A stretch of 64,000 bases of DNA from Phialocephala subalpina (taxonomy: Eukaryota > Ascomycota > Leotiomycetes > Helotiales > Mollisiaceae). The stretch is taken from positions 227,790 to 291,789 of the forward strand of contig FJOG01000003.1 of the NCBI GenBank assembly GCA_900073065.1, written 5' to 3'. Positions 11,176-21,316 of the stretch are shown one piece after another (positions within the stretch are counted from its first letter, which is position 1; the number at the start of each line of letters is the position of its first letter). The notes under the pieces were generated by a model, which saw nothing but the letters and a program-made list of their open reading frames with translations, did not search any database and was not told the origin of the DNA. The position numbers and the translations under genes were made by a program.

Positions 11176-12000
11176 TTTTAGTTCTCCTTTGTCCAAATTC
11201 TATATAATCGGTAGAGTAGATATGATATCCCAAATAGCGTTATTGCGGCGTCTTTGCTGCCTATCACTTTCGTTGAGAGCTGAGAGTTGGAGTGCGGTTC
11301 GAGCCAGCGAATGAGAGCTCAGAACTTCTGTGAAACTCACTTCCCCTTTGGGCCTCAATGAAACCTCAAAGCGGCAAACACAGTGCCAACTGTCCAAGCC
11401 CAATTTGCTTATCCGTCCAAAATGTCCGAGCCGCACGGAAGGCGCGCGGGAAAGTCTCACTGAAAATTTTGAAGCAGAAGGTTCCGTTGAAAACTTTCAT
11501 CCTAGATTAGGTCGCATGAATACGTTGCTAGCGTATGACAGGGAACAAGTGTGGATTTTTGTGATCTCACCCTGTAGGAGATCATCCCGATCAGTTTTTA
11601 GTGCGATTCCCGCTCTCCCATCGCTAAGGTTAGGGCGCATCTATGTTAATTCCCGATCGGGGATCGGCGCAGGGTACGTACGATTCATTGGGTCGGTGGA
11701 ACGACCTATCATGTTGAGGCTGGTCTGAGGTGTTGCCTGTTCCCTCTTCCTCTCCGGCCACTCGATGTCCGCGTACCCGATCACGACCGAGGAGAACGCA
11801 TGCTTCTCTTGTTCGGCAGAGGAGAGCTTGAGAGCTTCCCCGCATTTGATCCAATTTTCAATTGAAATCCCTTTTCTGATGTTCGTCTGTTCTTTGTTTC
11901 GTGTTTCTGATTATTCTCGTGTTCTTCACGATAATTCCTAAAATCTAATTGAGCTTCACCACCGCGAGATTTCAGTTTCACGTAACGGCCGACCGTCAAA
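11176..12000. other. Promoter region of the MFS exporter gene
   Basis: 825 bp between two rightward genes. The last 150 nt before 12001 are pyrimidine-rich as expected of a leader. No other feature seen. Confidence 0.5.
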
Positions 12001-14365
12001 ATGTCCGGAAACTCCTCAACAGAGATCCCCAAAGAATTTCAAGATTCCGGCACTCGCCATGACAGAAACCAGTCAACAGACTCCCAGTCCACCGAACGCT
12101 CCTCAACTGACCTCCCAAAGAAATTCTCACAATCGCCTGCTGGAGACAAAACCAAACCACCATCAACTTCCACGACGCACCCACACATCCAATCCTTCCT
12201 CAAAGATGTCGTCGAAGCCACGAACCCGTCTCTCCGCCACCTCGCCTCACATTCTTCACTCGGATCCCAAAAATCAAACGTCGGTTCCATCGCCTCAAAT
12301 CCTCTCTCCCAAACAACAAGACGTTCATTCCGTCCCCTTGCCACGAATTTCGAAGAGCAGCGACATCCAGGAAAACCCGCACTGAGTATCACGCGGCACA
12401 CGAGAGTATGGGACCCGAATCCTGAAGTAAAGGAAACCGAGCGGCTGGATAGCTTGCGAAGCTATGGGAGTTCGAAGAGGGTTGAGAGTGCGGTGTATGG
12501 AAGTGAGAGTGCGACGCTTTTCTCGGATCCGAGGAGTAGTATGTTTTCTGCCGCAAATCCGAATCTTTCCAAGTATAAAGAAATCGAGGTTCCAAGGGAA
12601 GTTGCGGAAGGGGGTTCGAAGGGCGGTGGGGAGGATGGTAACGTGGAAGTTGCGACTGGGGAGAAGGACGAAGAAGAGGAGACGAAGTATCCTGGTCCGC
12701 TTGGGTTGTTTATTTTGATTACTGGTATTGCGTTGAGTGTTTTTCTGATTTCTCTTGATCGGACGATTATCACCACGGTAAGTGCTTTACTCTTTCCGTC
12801 TTTGGCTCAGAAGCTGACAAGAAAAGGCAATACCTTTCATCTCCAACGAATTCCACTCCTACGACGACATTGGCTGGTACGGTTCCGCCTACCTTCTCAC
12901 AGCATCAGCATTCCAACCCCTCTACGGTAGGATCTACATGCTCTTCAACATGAAATGGTCGTACCTCACCTCCCTCTTCATGTTCGAACTCGGCAGCCTA
13001 ATCTGTGGCGTTTCTCCCAGCTCCGTTGCCTTGATCATTGGACGAGCATTGGCAGGTCTGGGAAGTGCGGGGATTCTGACTGGTAGTTTCGTGGTGGTCA
13101 GTCATGCAGTACCGCTGCAGCAACGTCCGCTCTTGACTGCCGTCGTGGGACTCATGTTCGGTGTCGGAGCAACAGTCGGACCCCTCCTCGGCGGAGTCTT
13201 CACGGATCTTGTGACTTGGCGGTGGTGCTTCTACTTTAATCTCCCTGTTGGCGGTGTAACTGCCGCCGCTATGCTTTTCTTCTTTCACCCGCCGCGGAAA
13301 CATGCTCTCCAAGGGTCTTCCTTCTTCTACCGTATCATGGAGCTTGATCTTGTTGGAAACATTTTTCTCCTCGGAGCTTGCGTTATGTTGTTTTTGGCAT
13401 TACAATACACTGAACAACAGGTTTCGTGGTCCAGTGCAAAGGTTGTTGGTCTTTTGACCGGGTGTGGTATCACGTTCATCCTCTTCTGTATATGGCAGTG
13501 GTGGAAAGCAGATGGTGCTCTCATGCCGCCCAGGATCATGAAGCAGAGAACGGTAGCTGCGAGTTGTGCCGCGGCATTCTTCATCTACTCCGCCATCCTC
13601 ATCCATTCGTACTACCTACCCATGTGGTTCCAAGCCATCAAGGGAGACTCTGCGGTCCACTCCGGAGTCAACATGATTCCATACGTCGTCGCCAACGCCA
13701 TATTCTCTTTGCTTGCTGGTATCTTCGTCTCGAAGAACGGATATTTCGTGGCTCCAGCAATCGTCGGCATGACGATTGGAACAGTTGGGGCAGGACTCAT
13801 CAGCACCTTCAACGTCAATACGCCCTCTTCGTACTGGATTGGATGCGAAATCCTCGCTTCAGCAGGAATCGGAATGGCAATCCAACAAGGCTTCACAGCA
13901 GTCCAAATCGTCCTCCCTCTCGACGAAGTAGCAATCGGCACTGCAGCCGTCGTCGCCTTCCAGAGTCTGGGAGGGGCAATCTTCGTCTCAGTCGGCAACA
14001 CCATCCTCCAGAACACTCTTCTCTCATCCGCCTCCTCTCTCCCCGGCGTTGACATCCGAGCCGTGATCGATGCCGGGGCCTCTGATTTCCGAAACCATGT
14101 CACAGCAGAACAGCTGCCAGGATTGTTGAATGTCTATAATAATGCGTTGCATAACGTGTTCATTGCAGCTATTCCGATGGCCGGATTGGCGATATTTGCG
14201 TGTTGTGGGATGGAGTGGAGGAACGTGAAGGATAGTAAGAAGGCGGATGAGGAGAGTGTGAAGAAGGCGATGGGGAAGAGGGGGGAGATTGAGAAGGCGA
14301 TTTTGGATGCGCATCGGAAGAGTGCTACGAGTGGGACGAGTTATGGGTACAGCTCGAGAGAGTAA
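12001..14365 (+). CDS. MFS drug:H+ antiporter, DHA2 (14-TM) type, long N-terminus (771 aa)
   Basis: Two exons, 12001-12777 and 12827-14365, joined in phase 0 across a 49-nt intron (GTAAGT donor, CTGAC branch, AAAG acceptor) that lies inside the first transmembrane block. About 230 hydrophilic Ser/Pro/Glu-rich residues precede the first membrane helix. Motif D1 reads LDRTIITTAIPFIS, motif A-like GRALAGLGSAGI follows, and the antiporter motif C is GATVGPLLGG in helix 5, which marks a proton antiporter that exports small molecules across the plasma membrane. The helix count (about 14) and the aflatoxin-efflux-pump-like sequence fit DHA2. Substrate unknown. It is not adjacent to any biosynthetic core gene in this window, so a link to the PKS at the right end is not implied. 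Confidence 0.93.
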
Positions 14366-14539
14366 TAGAGGGACTATGTTTCGGAAACGTTGCATCATAA
14401 AGGGCGTTACATGGGATTGAGAATTTTCTTTTGTTGTTGGAACGAAAGCATGGTATGCAATGAGTAATGTTTGGTTTCGCTTGATTGCTTGTCTTTGTGA
14501 AATATGAACTCATGTCTGAAGTCGTGTCCAGATCAAAGA

Positions 14540-15280
14540 GGGTCCAATCTCATTCTCCCATTCTCAATAACCAACATGCCGTACGGAAGCACGACCTTGG
14601 TGTTCATCCTATGGATCCCCGGTCTATCCCCCATGATGCTCATATAATCCAATGGGTTCTCCTCTTCAAACTGTGACCCAAGAATTGCAACTCTGGTACC
14701 ATACTTCAGATACTCAACGACGCGCTCCTAGTTGAAGATTCGTGCCAAGCAGGCCGAAAAGTCCAGTTGCCAGATTGGAATCGAACCACCGATTGTTAGC
14801 TCATGTCGACGAACAATGGTATCGCCTGTCCTTTCTGGTCTCGTGTCAGGGACATAAATCTCTTCACCAGCTGAATCAAGACCCTGGCCAGCAGCGACTG
14901 CTTGGTAAGTTCCGGTGGTAGCCGTGAACCAGAACCGGGTAGTTGGGATCAGTGACAGAGATTACTTGTTTGTAGTGTTCTCCTTCGGGCATCTAGCAGA
15001 AGAAATCCGTCTTGTTTCGACCGTTTGGTGTGACTTCGAGGAGAGGCTCGTGGTTGATGTAGTTGGCGAGGAGACAACTGCACCGTTCTATTATTAATCC
15101 GTCTGGGCGTGGAAGGTGTGGCCTCCTGAAGGTGGAATTTTGAAGTGTTCGGATTGTAAGTTGGAACGACTGACCATGGTGTACGTTTATTAGAGCCAGG
15201 ATAGAACTTGAAAGCCATGCACTAAAGTCTAGGATAGTTTTCAACAAAGAGACATAAGACATTTTGAGACTACAATGCAA
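14540..15280 (-). pseudogene. Broken gene, copy 1 of a tandem pair, unrecognised family
   Basis: Read on the minus strand, segments in different frames assemble into one protein-like string: a block containing CSCLLANYINHEPLLEV, a block with SVTDPNYP, then a long block from TTGTYQAVAAGQGLDS through LARIFN-stop-ERVVEYLKYG to NPLDYMSIMGDRPGIHRMNTKVVLPYG. An in-frame TAG at the IFN/ERVVEY junction and at least two frame changes break it. The neighbouring segment 15509-16300 contains the same order of motifs. I do not recognise the family. Frame breaks could in part be introns, but the TAG sits in a block that is continuous in the other copy. Confidence 0.45.
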
Positions 15281-15508
15281 TGGCCCTAAAGGTATAATCT
15301 AAAAGCTTGCTCTATGTGCGTCTTCTCGTATGCACCATCTCCTGGAACATTGCAAGCAGAGATCTAAAAGATAGATCTTTGAACGTCATACACGAATATG
15401 TCTCCCCTCTACAACCTCCCCTTATGCTCATTCGCTCGCTCACCGGCTCTAGATAGCCTTTTTCTACTCCTTCGTCTTTTCTTGATACTCCTCCGAGCCT
15501 CTTAGTAC

Positions 15509-16300
15509 CTAAATGAACAAAACACCCCTACCAAACCCCTCTATGCCTCCTCCATTCCCACCATCCAATCTCCTAAGCGTCGGTCCATCACCATAAACAC
15601 CCATATGCTGCAACGGATGGGGCTTCCACCAATCCTCGTTAAAGTCAACCATAACCACATACTTCATGTACTTAACAACACATTCCCAATCACCGAAGAT
15701 CCCTGCCAAGGTTGGAGCAAGATCGAACCCGTTCTGAAACGCTGTCACAGCAAGTAGCTAGCCTCCACATTCCAACCAAGCATGCAGCATCCATCTCGTT
15801 CCATCAGTGTGCTCAGCTCTAAACAGTGTATTACCCTTGTCGCACACTTTAGCATTGAGAACAATATGAAAGTGCCTTTTCCCATCATCTTGATCCCGAA
15901 TGCGAGAGCTGATTGTGAAATCGACGTGGTGGATGTTCGGAAGCTTATCCATTCCAATCTCTTTGAAGAGAGTAGGGTAATTTAGATCAGTAGCGAGGAC
16001 AGACTGGGCGTGATATTGAGTTTGGGATCCCGGTTGACATTGGAGAACGCCTGGAGATGTACAACGAGGGGGAGTGAAGGATAGTTGACGTAGTTGAACA
16101 TTATGCAGTGGAGGCGGCCTGTGAATGAGCCGCTCTCCGGAGTAGAGTAGAAGTATCCTCGCTGGGTGCCAGTGGCATTTTGAGGTGCAGAGGAGGACGT
16201 TGGTTTGATTATTATTATTTTTGGCAAAAATCTGGTCTTGACCCTCATATATAAGCTTCTGCTATAAAAGAAAATACATCGAGAAAGAGCTGACACAGGG
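15509..16300 (-). pseudogene. Broken gene, copy 2 of the tandem pair
   Basis: On the minus strand the segments GRLHCIMFNYVNYPSLPLVV, SVLATDLNYPTLFKEIGMDK, HFHIVLNAKVCDKGNTLF, TDGTRWMLHAWLECGG and FDLAPTLAGIFGDWECVVKY occur in order but in different frames. They parallel copy 1 at 14540-15280 (NYINHEPLLEV, TDPNYP, LARIF..ERVVEYLKYG). No splice sites of reasonable length join HAWLECGG to the FDLAPTL block, where a stop intervenes. The gene appears to have been duplicated in tandem and both copies then decayed. No homologous named family comes to mind. Confidence 0.45.
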
Positions 16301-16401
16301 TTGATTCTTACGGCTCACTTACTTGGTGTGAAAGAGGCCTTTTGATAGTCTCCTTCACAGGTGTGAGGGCTCACTCCTTTATTCCGCGGCGCCTATGATA
16401 A

Positions 16402-18928
16402 TCATAGCTGCCTCATCCTTCTCGTGATCCAAGCCCGAGCCCTCGAAATAAAGCCATAAGATATTTGTTCTGGAGTGACAGAGTTATCCGGGGGGGCCAA
16501 AGAACTTGTCGCATTCCTTCGCCTTGGTGGTGGGGAAGAACTCGAAGCCCTGTTGTTTGAAATTTAGCATATTTACATAAAAGAAACAAACAAGAACGTA
16601 CTCTTCACTCAAGATACTCGGGCATGAGCATTCTCTTAGGTTATGATGCATAGCGAGATGATCCAATCGGTGCTCCCAACCTTCTACACCAACACCGCAT
16701 ATGTAACATTGCCAGATAGCTTTATCCCCTATTGGGGGACGACTCCAACTCCTCACCATAAGCTGTGTCAGCGCGTCAACTAGATGGATGTCTGTTTCGT
16801 GCTGACGCCAGTCTTCTTCCGTGCTAAATTTCTGTGTACAGAACTCGCAATAGTATCTCTGGCAAAGATGATGTTGTCGGGGTATATGATGCTCATCAGA
16901 GGTGTCCAGAGCCAGATCGGCCGCAGGGCCAACTGGCTGAGCTCCACTGGTCATTAGTGTCGAGACTAGGCTCTCCAAGCGATTAATACGGTTTTGCATG
17001 TCCTCGGGACTGGGTGCTTTTGTATTCTGGCCAGTCGTCCTAAATTTTGGGTCTGACGAGGCATCATTTATGACACTTAAAGCGCTGAGAGCTCCATCCG
17101 TCATCAACGACAAAACTAGGCCTTCTAAGCGGTCAATACGGTTTTGCATATCATCGCGGTTGGTTTCTGATTGACCCCGGCTCTGTTTCCAGGTCTTCAG
17201 CGCCACGTACGAGCAAGAGGAGGCGTCACCTCTCCGAATACAATGCTCGCACGGATGTGACCCGTTACATTTTAGCCTGAGAATTAGTCAGTTACCATCT
17301 CGTTGTGCCCGAAATCAGAAGAAGGAAATCTAGGAGTGTACGGAAAAAAGAAGCGCTCACTTCCTGTGCCTACATGCTGCACAGGATAAGGGGATAGCAT
17401 ATCTCTTCCGGCGGAACCGGTGTTCGGGCTTATCCTTATCAGGAGTTGACGAAGAAGATTGTTGGTTGTGGTCTGGCTTCCGATACCTTTCCTTATACTG
17501 TCGACGTGCGAGTGATATTGAGCTGGATGTAGAGCGAGCAGCGCTGCTCGCTGAACCATTGGTCGAAGGAGCACTGTAGTGACTGTATGTCCGTTCCCTT
17601 GGTTTATTTTGCTGTTCAGATGGCATTCTGTCCGGATCAGGGTCTGTAGGACTTGCTCCGTGTGAGGAAATGACAAAATCTTCAAGTTCGGGCTCGGGAG
17701 TCTGGCGAAAAGAGATGGCCTTCTCAGATTCCGGGAGGGGTAACTCAAGATATGCTGAGAGAGTAGAACCTTTCAGAACGGTGCCATTGAGCCTGGTGAT
17801 TGCAAACATAGCATCCTCTGGAGACACAAACTCTGCAAATGCAAGACCACGAAACGTTCCTTCTTTGAACTCGTAATTGAAACTCCGAGGTGTCTTTACG
17901 TCTTTGAGCAACATGACCCGCTCGATTTGATCCATCGTCATATCCAGTGGAATATTCTCGATCACCACCATCATATTGATTTCGCCTGTCCTAAGAGAAT
18001 GTTTCTTTTCTGTCGGTAAAGACTGCCTTACCGACTCTCGAGATAAACTTATGGCATTCTGAATTGCGGAGAGGTTTGCGGGCTCTTCGTCCGGAGACGA
18101 GTTTTGCCACCGTTCCAACATCGATTCCGGCATATTAGGGATAGATCGGAGACTGTCTGTCAAGGATGATTTATGACTGAGTCCAGGTATTGGAATGGGT
18201 TGAGTCGAAGCCGTTGCATCGCCCTCTTCTTCTAAGAGCACAATTAGCAACAAAAACGTTGAAATCATGAGTAGTGCGTTACCCTTCTCAAAGCCCCATG
18301 TGGCTTCACCGGAATACCTTTTAACTCTAGCTCCGCCTTTGCTGGCGGCATTCTTGGACTTCGATCGACGACCAGGCCGCCTCTGATTAACAAACCAATT
18401 CCGAACTTGATCTTTTTCAAGACCGGCGACTTTGGCATATTCTGCTAGCTGAGGCCCGGTTGGTGTCGGATTTGTTTCAAACCATCCTTTCAAGAGGTCA
18501 ACTTGCGCTTTTGACTTCTTATGGCGACGATAGGCTGGTATTTCTTGACTTTGCTCCAAGGTCACGGAATTGGAATAGTCATCACATGACAGCTCCTCAG
18601 ATCCCCGAGTTGCAAATTGTTGAGAGGAGTGGGTTGGACTTGGTTGGAAGAGTTTTTGTGAGCGCTTTAATGGATCAAGGTATTGTTCGGGCGATGAGTC
18701 CTGTTTAACATCCGGGATAGAAAGCTCTTCGCCGAGGTAATGCGGCAAGCTCTCAAGGTCGGAGTATTGCCAGGGATCCCATGCATTGATTGCTGAATGA
18801 GAGTTGGCAGTCGAGGCACAGTTGAGGCAGTCCGTCGCTAACCCGTAGCAATGCTCGCACATGCTGTCTAATGCTTCCATATTTGGAGGAGGTGAATCAC
18901 ATGACGCGGCCTCGAAGCCTAGGTCCAT
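16402..18928 (-). CDS. Multi-domain regulator: homeodomain + RRM + Zn2Cys6 + coiled coils + C2H2 (779 aa)
   Basis: Four exons on the minus strand: 18928-18283, 18231-17361, 17276-16602, 16549-16402. Residues 133-190 are a homeodomain ending in the helix-3 signature QVRNWFVNQRRPGRR. Residues about 301-381 are an RRM with RNP2 VVIENIPL and RNP1 FRGLAFAEF, close to the Pin4/Cip2 type. Residues 499-527 form a Zn2Cys6 cluster (C-x2-C-x6-C-x5-C-x2-C-x8-C) restored exactly by the 84-nt intron. Two copies of a coiled-coil motif MQNRIxRLExLV follow, then C2H2-type fingers at about 649-670 and 696-716. A Cys-rich N-terminus (CEHCYGLATDCLNC) precedes all. The 51-nt first intron is a multiple of three and would otherwise encode an implausible hydrophobic stretch. 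The last intron (52 nt) decides the C-terminus; if retained the protein ends at 16484. Presumably nuclear and sequence-specific; targets unknown. Confidence 0.8.
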
Positions 18929-19945
18929 GATGAATGCAGCGCGCTGGAGAGAATAGAAGCAGAGGGTGAACGTTCTCTGGTAGATTTCGAAGAACTGGAT
19001 TCTTTCGGTCGACTACATGGCGAGCTTCAATAATCGAAATGTGCGAGGCGGAACGAAGCTGAGGTGCTCAGCTTGACATTGTCAGGCATCAGTGGTGCAA
19101 GGTCAGGCATCCACATACACGTGACACACACATTGTCAAAATGAAAACATACAATGTTATGTTCAGACGGAATAGACGATTGACATTGCAAATCTAAGAC
19201 TAGGATTGCTCCAGGTCGATACTATAAGTATGTTGTCATGACCACAAACCCGAGACGAAATTTTGCTCTCATCATCCATCCTTACCAAAACGATACGCGC
19301 TAGAACACTTCACAATTACGGATTTTATGTTCACTCTCCACAGAATGACGATAGATCATTCATTCCAGTATGCCCATGTCTCCTCCAGGTTGTTTTTATT
19401 TTCCACACCAAGAGGTCGTCTCTAATTTCTGTTCAAGCGAAAACTCACGGCCCCAAAATCTCCACAGTGCAGGACCTCATCGTACTCATCAACCTAATCA
19501 TCAAAAGCAACAAACCAGTCTGACAAAAGAGAATCTCCAGCTTCTCAGCACCATACAGAATCGAGACATATATTTATCGAAAGACCAAAACTTTGAGAAA
19601 GTGCCGCTTGGCATGGCAACTGGAAGGAGAAGTGGACAAGAGATTGTCGGTGCCTGGGAGGACAGATGGAAGGAGGCTAGTGCAAATGCTGCAGATTGAG
19701 GGTATGATTCTGGAGAGCATACTTTGGTACTATACGGAAGTATGCGGATGCACTGTGCATGAACGAAGAATTCAGTGGAGATCAGATTTAGCGAGTGAGA
19801 AAGGAGGGCTGATCCAGGGTGAGCCGAGCAAGCGATCCTACAAACTCCTCGAACATAACGTAGAAAACTTTTTAATTACCGAATATTTCGCTCACCTAGT
19901 ATACATTAAAACTTTTATGCCACCCAGTATGAAAACCCCAATTTT
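18929..19945. other. 1 kb intergenic region
   Basis: Upstream of the leftward regulator gene and downstream of the leftward membrane protein gene. Short overlapping open frames only; no supported feature. Confidence 0.5.
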
Positions 19946-21316
19946 TTAACAAGGAAAGTCTCGTTCGCCAGCTCTCGAGCGAGCTGCCCCACCATTTTTC
20001 ATCTCTATCTCCCAGGTCTCACCTTCTCTCAAAAGCTCTTCATCCCCTCCAACACTGCCATTACTTTTCGCCCATACACCGCCAACAATAGTGCTCGAGA
20101 CCTGTCCACTGCTGCTAAATCCTGTTCCTTCGCCGCTTGCACTGCTTTGTTTGCCGATGGAGTATGTCTCCACACTAATATCTTGCGTCTTTCGGATCCC
20201 CTGCGGTTGGAAATCGCGATCTTGTTGGCTCGAAAGATGATCTAGTGCGATGGGGAACTGTTTCGAGATATGAGGGTTCGAGTCGGGGAATGCTTGTGGG
20301 ACGTGGTCTTTGCGTTGAGCGATAGATGCAATGAGCTCTGCAAGGTGGAGCTCAATGTGGAGCTTGACTATGTAGGCGAGTGGGTGGAATTGACAGTATC
20401 TGTTAGCCGCAGTCAGCATCCAATATAAGACGTTAAGAAGGCTGCTTAGGGGTTATCTTACACGAAGGTGTTCTTGAGACTCATCATCCCAATGATCAAG
20501 ACCTGTTCGGACATCAGCAAGGGCCTCCTCGTTGAAGAATTAGGCATACCCACATCCATAGACAATGAAAGCATGACAATGGCGATGTTCACATTCATAA
20601 GGCTTCGATACTTCTCAAGTCCCATCTTCACCAAGTTCTGCTTGACAGTATATATGAATCTCCAATTCAGGAAAGCATCAACAGCAAGATAGATGACTTT
20701 CTCGCATCGATCCCAGATGTTGTTGATATGAATGTACTGCGGAGAGATCTGAAGTCGTGCAGGAATCCAGATACAGTAGACAGAAATATTGATAGCAGTG
20801 ACTATTGCCGCGACGCTGTATTTCAGGAGCTTGATGTGACGAACATTAGTGTCAATGATGGCAATTCTGTTGATGATGATCTGCAGAAGGACCTGGACTT
20901 GGAGTGACCAGCAAGTCACTGGATTGTAAATCAGCCTTTGCGCTTCTCGGCACTCCAATTCCAAGTAGAAAAATGACTTACGGATAGCAAAGTAGAATCC
21001 AAAGCTGGGAGGAATGCTGCCGTTCAGGTGCAGCCAGCAAATGATGCTGAATGTTAAACATGCCAGAATTTCACACCATATCATCCAGACATAGACGGAC
21101 CGGAGACGTTTTGTCTTCACAATTCGCTGAGTCTGCTTGAGCGCTTTCCAACACCTATCTGAAGTCAGTGTAGGGACTCATCAAAATTAGTGATTTTGAG
21201 ACGAACGTCAAAGCGCCAACTCCAAGTGTGAAGCCCCACGCAATACTCGCAAGCTTAATGTCTGCTATGGTAACAACAAGAGGTACATAATTCGAAGGCA
21301 AAAGAGTGGAAAGCAT
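19946..21316 (-). CDS. Fungal polytopic (about 7-TM) membrane protein of unknown function (380 aa)
   Basis: Five exons on the minus strand: 21316-21207, 21154-20982, 20918-20554, 20502-20462, 20399-19946; the spliced lengths give 381 codons. The start MLSTLLPSNYVPLVVTIADI leads into hydrophobic helices with segments IKLASIAWGFTLGVG, RSVYVWMIWCEILACLTF, LQVQVLLQIIINRIA, LSMDVLIIGMMSLKNTFV and CQFHPLAYIVKLHIEL. The order and the conserved SLKNTFVxxQFHPLAY block match a family of ascomycete integral membrane proteins with no assigned role that I know. The C-terminal 130 residues are hydrophilic, Ser/Gly-rich and presumably cytosolic. One intron (20553-20503) is 51 nt with a weak GTGGGT donor and keeps frame if retained; another has a GTTCGT donor. 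The topology is receptor-like, but I see no ligand or G-protein motif. Confidence 0.75.
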
